Origin: Thermoflexus hugenholtzii JAD2
Lineage (GTDB): Bacteria; Chloroflexota; Chloroflexia; Chloroflexales; Roseiflexaceae
Length of the DNA: 64,000 bases
Direction of reading: 5' to 3'
Assembly: GCA_945881915.1 (NCBI GenBank)
Contig: CAMCVW010000006.1
Coordinates: 1-64,000, forward strand
How positions within the stretch are numbered: the stretch's first letter is position 1; every line of letters begins with the position of its first letter. The notes beneath the pieces were generated by a model. The model saw only the letters and a program-made list of their open reading frames with translations, had not been told where the DNA came from and ran no database searches. Below, one piece after another: positions 26,097-34,212 of this stretch. The position numbers were made by a program, and so were the translations under genes.

Positions 26097-26250
26097 GAGC
26101 GGGGCTTTTTGCAAATAGCTCCGCTTCGTGTTCCATGCAGGTTTAGTAGACATCAGAAAGGAATCAGTACGGGCGAGGTATCCCTTGTCCATTTGTGATG
26201 GCTTCTTTGGACGGAAGAGCGATCACGCAGCGTCGCGGAGGGGCTGAGGA
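26097..26250. repeat. third, partial copy of the paralogue 3'-flanking repeat
   Basis: From GAGCGGGGCTTTTTGC through CCATTTGTGATGGCTTCT this matches 23711-23850 and 24982-25121 with few changes. It shows that the flank repeat travels with each paralogue even though the coding 3' end of paralogue 3 has diverged. Confidence 0.8.
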
Positions 26251-26590
26251 CACAGCTGATTGAGGAGTGTGGTGTGTGGTCGCAAGAGGGGTGCAAGTTG
26301 CCGTGCCAAGACACGCTCAGCGAGAGGTATACCTTTTTGATTTACGATGATGTTCCCTGGACGGAAGAGCGATCACGCAGCGTCGCGGAGCCGCTGAGAC
26401 AAAGCAGATTGAGGAGTGTGGTGTGTGGTCGCAAGAGTGAGATTACGCATCAGCTGCGGTTTTTTTGTCAGCCGTTCGCGCACCGCTGCGCAGGGTTGTG
26501 CGAATGTCGGTCAGCGCTGATTCCTATAGACACATTCTGCACAGCAGCGAACGGCGTTATCAGCATACGAGCTGAAACACCGCGCTGAGG
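26217..26590. repeat. degenerate dispersed repeat, copies 2 and 3
   Basis: Two successive partial copies (26217-26290 and 26363-26590) of the element described at 25104-25370. The 640-bp gap 26076-26716 holds these repeats and a heptamer tract but no convincing gene. Confidence 0.7.
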
Positions 26591-26672
26591 AACTTTTTTC
26601 ATTTCTGAAGCTCGAGAGAACAGATCACACTACCGACTCATCACGCACTCTGACTGATAACTACTAACTCAT

Positions 26673-26703
26673 TACTGAAAACTGAAAACTGAAAACTGAA
26701 AAC
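26673..26703. repeat. heptamer tandem repeat (ACTGAAA)4
   Basis: Four 7-bp units directly downstream of the META-domain lipoprotein stop codon (minus strand). Confidence 0.8.
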
Positions 26704-26716
26704 GAACAGCTGTAGC

Positions 26717-27157
26717 CTATTTTTCTGTGTATACCAAAACCACCGTGCCGGCAGCATTCGACAGGGTCAGCTCGTTGCCATCGAGGGTCATACTGGTGAC
26801 TTCATTGAGGGCAGCGAAGTAGCTGGTGTCGAGCAGCATGAGGGTGGGGTCCGCACAGGCCATTTCGGTCATGGCAATGGTACCCGGAGTGAGCGCAGCA
26901 CCATCGCCGGTGTAAGGACCTGAGTAGAGGTTGCAATAGCCTTTGCCACGGAGCTCACTGCCATCGAACATAATGTGCGGGGCGTTTTCGGGTAAGACTG
27001 CATCCGCATAGAGGGTCTGTAGGGTGTAGTCGCGGCCGATGTACTGGAACGACGACGGGTCAGGGTAGGGGTATGGGTAGCCGTTCCCAGCGGTACTGCA
27101 CGCGGCAAGCGCAACGAACAGCACGAGGACGCTCAAGAGACGAAAGAATTGCTTCAT
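26717..27157 (-). CDS. META/HslJ-like domain lipoprotein
   Basis: A 146-residue lipoprotein. The signal peptide MKQFFRLLSVLVLFVALAACS has a lipobox cysteine at residue 20. The rest fits a META (HslJ-type) domain: GRDYTLQTLY, IMFDGSELRGKGYCNLYSGPY, IAMTEMACADPTLMLLDTSYFAAL and a final LTLSNAAGTVVLVY. META proteins are surface or periplasmic and poorly understood. I chose the start at 27157 over an upstream in-frame ATG because the signal peptide begins there. Confidence 0.88.
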   Translation of the reverse strand: MKQFFRLLSVLVLFVALAACSTAGNGYPYPYPDPSSFQYIGRDYTLQTLYADAVLPENAPHIMFDGSELRGKGYCNLYSGPYTGDGAALTPGTIAMTEMACADPTLMLLDTSYFAALNEVTSMTLDGNELTLSNAAGTVVLVYTEK

Positions 27158-27246
27158 CGATGATGTACTCCACACGTCATGAATCATACTAAGAGTATGG
27201 TAGCACCAGCGGGGCGCACCGTCTTGAAGAGAACATGAGCGCGCAC

Positions 27247-27277
27247 AAAAAAACAGGGCTGGCATGTGCCAACCCTG
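27247..27277 (-). terminator. rho-independent terminator
   Basis: An 11-bp stem (CAGGGTTGGCA with TGCCAGCCCTG) and 2-nt loop is followed by seven T on the minus strand. It terminates the macrodomain gene. Confidence 0.9.
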
Positions 27278-27289
27278 CGGAATTGCTGT

Positions 27290-27841
27290 CTAATTGCCTA
27301 TGACGCTGGGACTTGCCAGATGACGGCGAGCAGCGTAGCGGAATGCCTCGAATGTTTCGTCATTCATAAACACGAAACGCACCAGAGAAATCTGCGTCTG
27401 TTGTTCGAGGAAGTGGGCCACGGTACGCACGGCGATAGCGGCAGCTTCGTCGAGCGGATAGCCAAAGATTCCCGTACTGATGGCCGGGAAGGCAATACTC
27501 TGGCAGTCGTTTTGGGAAGCCAATGTGAGCGCGCTGAGATATGCTGACTCGAGCTGCACCGCATCGGCACTGCGGCTGTGCCACATGGGACCAACGGCAT
27601 GGATGACGTACTTGGCAGCCAACTTGAAGCCCGGGGTAATCCGAGATTCACCGGTGGGGCAACCACCAATTGTGTTGCACGCGACTGCCAGTTCAGGACC
27701 AGCTGCTTTGTGGATTGCACCACAAACCCCACCACCAGCACTGAGCTGCTCGTTTGCGGCATTGACAATTCCATCGACCTGTTGGTGACAGATGTCGCCA
27801 GGGACTAATTCGAGGATATTCGCGCCACATTGATACTGCAT
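27290..27841 (-). CDS. macrodomain protein (ADP-ribose/O-acetyl-ADP-ribose hydrolase family)
   Basis: A 183-residue macrodomain. LVPGDICHQQVDGIVNAANEQLSAGGGVCGAI matches the ligand-binding start of the YmdB/MacroD family, followed by ITPGFKLAAKYVIHAVGPMW and FPAISTGIFGYPLDEAA, the phosphate-binding loop. It probably removes ADP-ribose or deacetylates O-acetyl-ADP-ribose. It is a single gene with its own terminator. Confidence 0.94.
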   Translation of the reverse strand: MQYQCGANILELVPGDICHQQVDGIVNAANEQLSAGGGVCGAIHKAAGPELAVACNTIGGCPTGESRITPGFKLAAKYVIHAVGPMWHSRSADAVQLESAYLSALTLASQNDCQSIAFPAISTGIFGYPLDEAAAIAVRTVAHFLEQQTQISLVRFVFMNDETFEAFRYAARRHLASPSVIGN

Positions 27842-28013
27842 TTGGTCACCTCACACACACAAACCCTCTGCAGGTGCGTCACAGCGTACGTTGCTGTGCT
27901 CGGCCCCATTGCTGTTCATCGCAGATGCTATCGAGTGCTGATAATTCGCCCTGATTCTATGGGTAGGTGGCTGAATTGTCAAGTTTTCGGGGTGTCTTGT
28001 GGTAACTCATCAC

Positions 28014-28535
28014 CTATGGAATGTGCCGCACGGTTATGCGGTGAATCGTCATCGCTGGCGTCAACGTCTGATTCACTGTCGGCGCTGAATGGATGCGCCG
28101 GACCACATCCATCCCGCAGATAACCTGGCCAAATGCCGCAAACCCACAGCTGTCCGGATTACGCGCCCCACCGGCGTCGAGCTCGGGTTGGTCGCCAATG
28201 CACACAAAGAAATCTGCCTGCGCCGAATCGGGTGCAAAACGCGCCATCGAAATCGTCCCGTCACGATGTGCGTGCCCCGTCGTGTGTGTCTGTTCCATTG
28301 CAATTGCCGGATACTTGACGAAGTCGGCGCGGCAGGTTGCCTGGATGACGTCGATTTTGATATCTTGGCCGGGCTGATTGTCTGGATGTGTCGTGACGGT
28401 GCGCCAGAATGCGCCGTCGGTATATGCGCCTGCCGCGCAGTAGCGGACGAAGTTTTCGCATGATGCTGGTGCTGCGTGAGTATCGAGGAGCACTTCGATG
28501 TCGCCATACATCGTGGTAATCGTGATCAAGATCAT
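28014..28535 (-). CDS. cyclophilin-type peptidyl-prolyl isomerase-like protein
   Basis: A 173-residue cyclophilin-like protein starting at the ATG at 28535 (MILITITTMYGDIEVLLD) behind a GGAGG box. It keeps the fold landmarks (ENFVRYCAAGAYTDGAFWR, DGTISMARFAPDSAQADFFVCI, GFAAFGQVICGMDVVRRI), but the usual FHR catalytic Arg is in FWR and the GSQFF motif reads QADFF, so it resembles the divergent E. coli PpiB-like group. Its start overlaps the OsmC-like stop by 4 bp. Confidence 0.87.
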   Translation of the reverse strand: MILITITTMYGDIEVLLDTHAAPASCENFVRYCAAGAYTDGAFWRTVTTHPDNQPGQDIKIDVIQATCRADFVKYPAIAMEQTHTTGHAHRDGTISMARFAPDSAQADFFVCIGDQPELDAGGARNPDSCGFAAFGQVICGMDVVRRIHSAPTVNQTLTPAMTIHRITVRHIP

Positions 28536-28930
28536 CGTGCATCCTCCGTCGACTCGTCTATGGCTATCGTGTGTGTCAGTGCGGTACTGTGTGCAACGGT
28601 CGCGTGGACGGGGCAGTATCGCGGCACGATGTGCAGTGCCCGTTCGAGGCTCGTGTGGTCGCAGGTCGTGCCAGCGCAGTAGATCGAAAGGGAAATCGAT
28701 TCCCACACCTGAGGATGGGCGAGGCGTTGCAGGGCGCTGACATCGACACGATACCGCGTGACGCTGTTGCGTTGTTTGATGATGATGCTGTCGAGCGTCA
28801 GAATCGTGCAGCGTACGAGTGCAGTAACCAGCAATTGCATCGGGCCTTGGCTGCTGAGATCGACATCACTCCAAACCATCCCCTGCGAGGAAGGGAAGGC
28901 ACGATAGGTCTGTGAGAAAACATATTGCAT
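28532..28930 (-). CDS. OsmC/Ohr-family protein
   Basis: A 132-residue OsmC-type thiol peroxidase-like protein. The two redox cysteines of the family are present in LVRCTILTLDSI (about residue 41) and YCPVHATV (about residue 109). Such proteins reduce organic hydroperoxides with lipoyl or other thiol donors. First gene of a two-gene unit with the downstream cyclophilin, and divergent from coxG. Confidence 0.85.
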   Translation of the reverse strand: MQYVFSQTYRAFPSSQGMVWSDVDLSSQGPMQLLVTALVRCTILTLDSIIIKQRNSVTRYRVDVSALQRLAHPQVWESISLSIYCAGTTCDHTSLERALHIVPRYCPVHATVAHSTALTHTIAIDESTEDAR

Positions 28931-29069
28931 GGCGTTTTCACCGTCGATGAGTGGGGGAATGTGGCTATTGTAGTGTAAAATACATACACAACGTTCAATG
29001 CAGATACTCGCGACGTCTACTTTTTCATGTGTATTGTATGGTCATGTCTGGCCACATCCAGGAGGATGT

Positions 29070-29756
29070 ATGAAGATCACCGGAACTGCTAACATCAAAG
29101 CACCACAATCCGCTGTCTGGGCAGCGCTGAACGATATGGACGTGCTGGCACGGGTGGTTCCCGGCTGCGAGTCGTTGAATGATTTGGGCGACAACCACTA
29201 TGAGGGTGTGGTCAAAATCGGTATCGCCGGCATCAAGGGCAGCTATAGTGGCAAAATCCGCCTCGAAGACATCGAAGCCCCCAAACACTACAAACTCGTC
29301 GCAGCCGGCAAAGGCTCGAACGGTGTGGTAGACGCGGTGGGCACGGTCGACCTCGAGACTTTGGCCGATGGAACGACGCAACTCAACTACGGCGGCGAAG
29401 CCCAAATCGGCGGCATGTTGGCCAGCGTGGGCCAACGTCTGATTGAGGGTGCGGCGCGTCAGTTGATTGGCCAGGCGGTCAAGGCGCTGGAAGCACAGAT
29501 CATGCAACGCATGCCGGCTGATGCACAGAGCGCACCTGCGGGGAGCGCAACGGATCAGTCTGTCGGTATGGCCCAAGCCGCTCCTTCGGATGCCGAGCCC
29601 GTGCGCAAGCGTGTCGTACTCAGCGAAGCGGAGCAACTCAAGCCCGAAACGCTCATCAGTGGCATGATCAACGAGTGGCTGGCGACGACTACCGGCAAAG
29701 TGATTGCAGTCGTCGTGTTGCTGTTCATTGGGTTTTTGTTGGGCAGAATGCGCTAA
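29070..29756 (+). CDS. coxG: CoxG-like carbon monoxide dehydrogenase accessory protein (SRPBCC fold)
   Basis: A 228-residue protein with an N-terminal SRPBCC/CoxG domain (MKITGTANIKAPQSAVWAAL, VVPGCESLNDLGDNHYEGVVKIGIAGIKGSYSGKI) and a C-terminal membrane helix (VIAVVVLLFIGFLLG) after a charged linker. CoxG is thought to anchor CO dehydrogenase or its cofactor-loading machinery to the membrane. The ATG at 29070 has a perfect AGGAGG. It is followed by coxS, so it opens the cox cluster. Confidence 0.93.
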   Translation: MKITGTANIKAPQSAVWAALNDMDVLARVVPGCESLNDLGDNHYEGVVKIGIAGIKGSYSGKIRLEDIEAPKHYKLVAAGKGSNGVVDAVGTVDLETLADGTTQLNYGGEAQIGGMLASVGQRLIEGAARQLIGQAVKALEAQIMQRMPADAQSAPAGSATDQSVGMAQAAPSDAEPVRKRVVLSEAEQLKPETLISGMINEWLATTTGKVIAVVVLLFIGFLLGRMR

Positions 29757-29830
29757 GAATATTTCTGATGCTTTTGCGTCGCCGCAGAAGTGCAGACACG
29801 ACACGTTGATCGTGACGAAGGAGGTATGGA

Positions 29831-30322
29831 GTGGCTAAAATCACCGTAACAGTCAATGGGACCTCGCACACGAGTGACGTAGAAGATCGTACGCTGTTGG
29901 TGAACTATCTGCGCGAACAGTTGAATCTGACGGGTACACACGTCGGGTGTGACACCAGCCAGTGTGGCGCTTGTGTGGTGCTGGTAGACGGCAAATCAGT
30001 CAAATCATGCACGATGTTGGCAGCGCGCTGCGAAGGCGCTGCGATTACGACCATCGAAGGGTTGTCGACCGACGGCAGCATGCACCCACTCCAAGAAGGA
30101 TTCTGGGAGTGCCATGGGTTGCAGTGTGGCTTTTGTACGCCAGGGATGATTATGGCAGCAACCGATTTGCTCAAACAGAACCCCAATCCGACCGACGAAG
30201 AAATCCGTCACGGCCTCGAGGGCAATCTGTGCCGCTGCACGGGCTACCACAACATTGTCCGTTCGGTGCAATACGCCGCAGCCAAGATGCGCGGTGAGGC
30301 TGTTTCGTCACAGAACGCATAA
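29831..30322 (+). CDS. coxS: aerobic CO dehydrogenase small subunit, [2Fe-2S]
   Basis: A 163-residue iron-sulfur subunit of the xanthine oxidase family. It has a plant-type ferredoxin cluster (Cys40, Cys45, Cys48, Cys60) and a second helical cluster (Cys99, Cys102, Cys134, Cys136: CGFCTPG ... CRCTGYHNI), all intact. The subunit passes electrons from the Mo site of CoxL to the FAD of CoxM. The start is the GTG at 29831 behind GGAGG. The matching large subunit is broken in the next 1.6 kb, so this product may serve a CoxL made elsewhere or be losing function. Confidence 0.94.
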   Translation: MAKITVTVNGTSHTSDVEDRTLLVNYLREQLNLTGTHVGCDTSQCGACVVLVDGKSVKSCTMLAARCEGAAITTIEGLSTDGSMHPLQEGFWECHGLQCGFCTPGMIMAATDLLKQNPNPTDEEIRHGLEGNLCRCTGYHNIVRSVQYAAAKMRGEAVSSQNA

Positions 30323-30680
30323 TCCAGACGTGCCTCTATACCCGTTAATGATTTTCGGTTTGGAGGATGTTTGCGGTACTATCAGCAACGCAGCGAATGG
30401 TACGTCAGGCATGCAAACGCGGAGCAAATCCATAGCGTTTCGCGGGACATGAGAGAGTTTCCTCAACGACATCTCCCTGCATGGTATGGCACACGCTCGA
30501 TTCTGCGTGTGCCTGGATGCCTGGATCCCTACAATCGACATCACCCAGGCACAGGCTCTGACGGGAGGGATTGATGTATACATCGGTGCAGACATGACCG
30601 ATCTACTTTACAACCGCAAGCAAGCCACAATTTGACTCACGCAAAGACAATAACGAACGCAACAGCTAGGGATTTTTCCT

Positions 30681-30881
30681 ATGCGCGGTATCAAAAAACA
30701 AGACTTGCCCTCAAAGCCATGCGTCACCTGTGGGCGTCCGTTTACATGGCGTAAAAGTCTCGCCAAAACCTGGGACGATGTCAAATATTGTAGTGCCGCG
30801 TGTCGCCGCTACAAGCAAAGCGGTGGTAAACCACCGAGCACAAAACAAAGCCTTGCATGTATGATTCTCACGCAACTTTGA
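30681..30881 (+). CDS. DUF2256 family small zinc-ribbon-like protein
   Basis: A 66-residue basic protein matching DUF2256: KQDLPSKPCVTCGRPFTWRKS followed by WDDVKYCSAACRRYK. Two CxxC-like pairs (CVTC and CSAAC) suggest a zinc knuckle. Function unknown. It lies inside the deleted centre of the coxL pseudogene, so it arrived with, or filled, the deletion. The C-terminal 20 residues are not part of the family and may be read-through into junk. Confidence 0.85.
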   Translation: MRGIKKQDLPSKPCVTCGRPFTWRKSLAKTWDDVKYCSAACRRYKQSGGKPPSTKQSLACMILTQL

Positions 30882-30997
30882 ATGTGCCACAGGTGAAGAA
30901 GGAATATTCTCCTGTCCAGATTAGCGTAGCCGGTGCAACGGATAAACGCATGTATACTGAGTTTGACGTTGCAGTAACAACAACGTTTTCCTTTCTG

Positions 30998-31035
30998 CAC
31001 AATCGTCGTATCCCTGATGGGATACGGCGATTGTG
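30998..31035. repeat. perfect inverted repeat
   Basis: CACAATCG(T)CGTATCCC-TGAT-GGGATACG(G)CGATTGTG forms a ~17-bp hairpin downstream of the DUF2256 ORF. A second hairpin (GTGTATCTT/AAGATACAC) lies at 31109-31135. Both are within the sequence that replaces the middle of coxL and may mark its ends. Confidence 0.65.
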
Positions 31036-31923
31036 TTTCGTGGGGTCTGTAACCAGTGGGGGTGTATGTTATCAATGTGCATGACTCACAACGTTTTTTG
31101 CCTGTGTCGTGTATCTTGTGTTTTTGAAGATACACGGAGAACAGTTTGATCCGCTGCGACGCCCTTTGGCTATGGCACGAAAGGGAGTTGCAGTCTGGCA
31201 GTGGGTGGCACGGCGATGTGCAAGACGGTCCAACAAATCAGAGTAAAGATCAACGCCTGACAGCCCACGTGCTCGAAGCGAACCCTCATGTTTTGACATA
31301 CGCCGACGGCAACGTATCGGGCAAAGGATCCCCTGATCGCTCCCCATCGTTTGGTGACATTGCAGCCTACGCGGGGAGCAGTGCGAATATGCCGGTAGGT
31401 GACGAGCCGGTTCTTGACGAGAGGGGGTGCGATAAAACACCCAAATGAACGTTTCCCATTGGGACACATATCAGAGTCGTCGAAGGAACGCCCAAAACAG
31501 GTCAGGTCGCGTTGATGCGTTCTGTTGCGGTGGATGATGTAGGAACTATCAACTATCCATTGATTGCACATGGCCGGTTGCATGCAGGTATCGTCCTTGG
31601 AATTACCTAAGCGCTGTACGAGCAGCCAGTGTAGGGTTATAATGGTTGTGCATTGAGTGATACATTGATGGACGATGCCAGCGCCAATACCACGCCATTG
31701 CTCAACGGCGAGATAGGGCAGACCGTTTCACCTCGTTCTGTTGACTCGTTGGGTGCTGAGGGTGGCTGGAGCAGGCACAATTGGTAGCGTGCAGTGTGTC
31801 TTGAATGCCGTGATCGACGCGTTGTCGCTGATGAGCGTACGCCACATAAAGATTCCACCGACGACGGAGCGTGTTTGGATTGTCTTATAGGCGCATGCCA
31901 AAGAAGTACAGAGGAGCAGAGAA

Positions 31924-32790
31924 ATGATTCCTGCAGCGTTTGAATATGTGAAGGCGAGCAGCGTGGCCCAGGCCATTGCATTGCTGAACCAACACGGCGA
32001 AGATGCCAAAGTCATTGCAGGCGGGCATTCGTTGCTGCCAGCGATGAAGTTGCGCCTCAGCCAGCCGGCGGTGTTGATCGACATCGCTGCCGTGGCCGAG
32101 CTCAAGGGCATCAAGATCAACGGTGGCACACTGACCATTGGCGCTGGCGAGACATACCATGCCATCGCGACATCGAGCACGGTCAAAAATGCCTGCCCCG
32201 TGATTGCTGCCTGCACCGGCCAAATCGGTGACATCCAGGTACGCAATGCCGGTACCATCGGCGGCGCCTTGGCGCATGCTGATCCTGCAGCTGACTTGAC
32301 TGCGGTATTTCTGGCGATCGGTGGCACGGTCACTGTTCAGAATGCCGGTGGTACGCGGACCATTGCCGCCGACGACATGTTTGTGTCGATGCTGATGACC
32401 TCCCTCGAGAGCGGTGAGCTCATCACGGCAGTCAATGTACCCGTCATGAGCAAGGGCCAGGGCGCATCCTACGCCAAGCTCAAGCATCCCGCCTCGCGCT
32501 ATGCGATTGTCGGTGTCGCAGCCAGTGTGACCGTCGCAAACGGTGTCGTCAGCGCGTGTCGCGTGGCGGTCACGGGTGCCGGTCCGCAGGCAGTGCGCCA
32601 ACCGAGTGTCGAAAAGGCACTCATGGGTACGGCCGGCGACGCAGCTGCCATCAAGGCAGCATGTGCGAGTGCTGGTGCAGATATGGAATACCTCGGTGAT
32701 ATTCATGCCTCAGAAGACTACCGCCGTGCCATGGTCAAGGTCTATGCCGCTCGTGCATTGACCGATGCCATCGCAGCAGCCCGCGCATAA
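31924..32790 (+). CDS. coxM: aerobic CO dehydrogenase medium subunit, FAD-binding
   Basis: A 288-residue FAD subunit of the xanthine oxidase family. FAD-binding motifs AGGHSLLP (residues 32-39) and TIGGALAHADPAAD (111-124) are intact, and the C-terminal CO_deh_flav_C domain is complete. It would oxidise the reduced Fe-S subunit and pass electrons to the quinone pool. A GAGGAG box precedes the ATG. The end of the coxL remnant lies 34 bp upstream. A terminator follows at 32805. Confidence 0.94.
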   Translation: MIPAAFEYVKASSVAQAIALLNQHGEDAKVIAGGHSLLPAMKLRLSQPAVLIDIAAVAELKGIKINGGTLTIGAGETYHAIATSSTVKNACPVIAACTGQIGDIQVRNAGTIGGALAHADPAADLTAVFLAIGGTVTVQNAGGTRTIAADDMFVSMLMTSLESGELITAVNVPVMSKGQGASYAKLKHPASRYAIVGVAASVTVANGVVSACRVAVTGAGPQAVRQPSVEKALMGTAGDAAAIKAACASAGADMEYLGDIHASEDYRRAMVKVYAARALTDAIAAARA

Positions 32791-32804
32791 TTCGAATCAC
32801 GAAG

Positions 32805-32838
32805 CCCGGGGTGTCGCGCAGCGATACCCCGGGTTTTC
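32805..32838 (+). terminator. rho-independent terminator
   Basis: A 13-bp stem (CCCGGGGTGTCGC with GCGATACCCCGGG, one wobble) with a 3-nt loop and TTTT closes the cox cluster after coxM. Confidence 0.88.
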
Positions 32839-32859
32839 TGTACCGGAAGAGGATTCCGC

Positions 32860-33612
32860 ATGCAACGCTTCTCGCACAAACATGTCGTGGTCACCGGGGC
32901 TGGCAGTGGAATTGGTGCAGCCTGCGTAGCGCGTCTCGTCGATGAAGGAGCAACGGTCACTGCCGTTGACCGCAATCAGAGCGCGCTCCAGGAACTCTGC
33001 GCCCGCCAAGGGGATCAGGTCACACCATTGGTGCTCGATCTGACCGATGGCGCCGCAGTACTGGCAGCCCTGGGAAGAGTAGAACGCATCGATGGGCTGT
33101 GCACCGCGGCGGGTGGGAGTGGGCGCAGCGCAGGTGATGGGCCGGTCGGTACGTGTACGCTGGATGGTTGGCTGGCGACACTGGATTTGAACTTGAACAG
33201 TCAGTTTTATACCATCAAAGCGTGCCTGCCTGGGTTGTTGGCGGCTCGTGGTGCAGTGGTCAGCATTGCGTCGGTGCTGGGGATGGTGGGCGGCGATGCA
33301 GACTTCGGCACGCACGCCTATGCCACCGCCAAAGCGGGCATCATCGGGTTGACGCGTTCGATTGCGGCGTATTACGCCACAGACGGTCTGCGTGCCAATG
33401 TGGTTGCCCCCGGCCTGATTGCCACGCCGATGAGTGCGCGGGCGCAACAGAACCCTGCAATTGTGGCGCGCTTGGCTTCCCTGCAACCACTCACGAGTGA
33501 CTTCGGCCTGCCCGAGGATGTCGCAGCAGCTGTCGCGTACCTGCTGTCGGACGATGCCCGCTTTGTCACGGGGACGGTTCTGCCGGTCGATGGTGGATGG
33601 ACCGTGAAGTAA
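32860..33612 (+). CDS. short-chain dehydrogenase/reductase
   Basis: A 250-residue classical SDR. Cofactor motif TGAGSGIGAACV at residues 11-22, the NAG-like position reads TAAGGSG, the catalytic Ser is in VVSIASVLG and YATAKAG supplies Tyr and Lys, and the C-terminus VTGTVLPVDGGWTVK is typical. NAD(P)H-dependent reduction of a keto or aldehyde group; substrate unknown. It lies behind the cox terminator, so it is probably separately expressed. Confidence 0.93.
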   Translation: MQRFSHKHVVVTGAGSGIGAACVARLVDEGATVTAVDRNQSALQELCARQGDQVTPLVLDLTDGAAVLAALGRVERIDGLCTAAGGSGRSAGDGPVGTCTLDGWLATLDLNLNSQFYTIKACLPGLLAARGAVVSIASVLGMVGGDADFGTHAYATAKAGIIGLTRSIAAYYATDGLRANVVAPGLIATPMSARAQQNPAIVARLASLQPLTSDFGLPEDVAAAVAYLLSDDARFVTGTVLPVDGGWTVK

Positions 33613-33613
33613 T

Positions 33614-33665
33614 GATGAATTATGAATTATGAATTATGAATTTGAGAATTATGAATTTGAGAATT
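33614..33665. repeat. heptamer tandem repeat (GAATTAT/GAATTTGA)
   Basis: Three perfect GAATTAT units followed by irregular GAATTTGA units begin just after the SDR stop. The last unit supplies TTGAGA 19 bp ahead of a TATAAT, so the repeat may contribute the promoter of the next gene. Confidence 0.85.
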
Positions 33666-33681
33666 GAAACCGGCAAACTGC

Positions 33682-33687
33682 TATAAT
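33682..33687 (+). promoter_or_regulatory. -10 box (TATAAT) for the PH-domain gene
   Basis: A consensus TATAAT lies 29 bp upstream of the ATG. A TTGAGA at 33657-33662 (19-bp spacing) lies within the heptamer repeat. Confidence 0.5.
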
Positions 33688-33715
33688 TTGATATATTCAA
33701 ACGAAAGGAAGTCAC

Positions 33716-34090
33716 ATGATAGAGTTCAACAAAGACACCGTCATCAAGTTGTATCCAATTCCTACCGCAGAAGTCATGCCCACGATTACGAGCTTTTTGA
33801 TACCGGGTGAAGAAGCCGTGATGGTCTTCAAAACGGTACGTGACCAAGTCGTGTTCACCAATAAGCGGATCATTGCCACGAATGTGCAGGGGATTATCGG
33901 CAAGAAAGTCGATTACACGAGTGTCCCGTATCGCAAAATCAACATGTATTCGGTCATCACTGCGGCGCTGCTCGATCTGAGTTGCGAGCTGGAATTGAAT
34001 ATCAGCGAAGTGGGCAAAGTACGCTTCGAGATCAATGGCAGCTTCGACATCATCAAACTCAACCGCATCATCAGCGAGTATGCGCTGTAG
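33716..34090 (+). CDS. bacterial PH-domain protein (bPH_1/PF08000-like)
   Basis: A 124-residue protein consisting almost entirely of one bacterial pleckstrin-homology domain: MVFKTVRDQVVFTNKRIIATN then GKKVDYTSVPYRKI are the hallmark strands. Small proteins of this kind are frequent and of unknown function; no membrane segment is present. The GAAAGGAAG box supports the ATG. Confidence 0.87.
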   Translation: MIEFNKDTVIKLYPIPTAEVMPTITSFLIPGEEAVMVFKTVRDQVVFTNKRIIATNVQGIIGKKVDYTSVPYRKINMYSVITAALLDLSCELELNISEVGKVRFEINGSFDIIKLNRIISEYAL

Positions 34091-34164
34091 GGGTTGTGCT
34101 TTGTGATACCACCGAAGAGCAATCTCGGTGGTGTGTCATACCAAACTTGGCATAACCATATAAA

Positions 34165-34198
34165 ATACCGCCGTCAGACAGCTGTCTGACGGCGGTAT
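34165..34198 (-). terminator. palindromic terminator
   Basis: A 34-nt perfect palindrome (17-bp arms, ATACCGCCGTCAGACAG and its complement). On the minus strand it is followed by TTTTAT, ending the membrane-protein gene at 34213; it may also block read-through from the PH-domain gene. Confidence 0.8.
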
Positions 34199-34212
34199 GC
34201 GTTTTGGGATTG

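Larger units (their letters stand above)
30411..31890 (+). pseudogene. coxL: coxL (CO dehydrogenase large, Mo-binding subunit) remnant
   Basis: Translating this gap in several frames recovers ordered CoxL fragments. N-terminal part (30453-30635): LNDISLHGMAHARF and ITQAQALTGGIDVYIGADM, interrupted upstream by a stop at 30450. C-terminal part (31159-31890): TPFGYGTKGSCSLAVGGTAM, a frameshift, HVLEANPHVLTYADG, GKGSPDRSPSFGDIAAYAG, a frameshift, TFPIGTHIRVVEGTPKTGQV and VAVDDVGTINYPLI, stops, GAGTIGS, LNAVIDALS and TTERVW. The central part, including the Mo/Cu active-site region, is missing and replaced by 30636-31158. An intact coxL would be about 2.3 kb. Confidence 0.87.

Noticed and set aside
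31146-31448. Stand-alone 100-residue gene in the cox gap
   Set aside because: Its sequence (GKGSPDRSPSFGDIAAYAG) is a CoxL fragment flanked by other CoxL fragments in shifted frames, so it belongs to the pseudogene.
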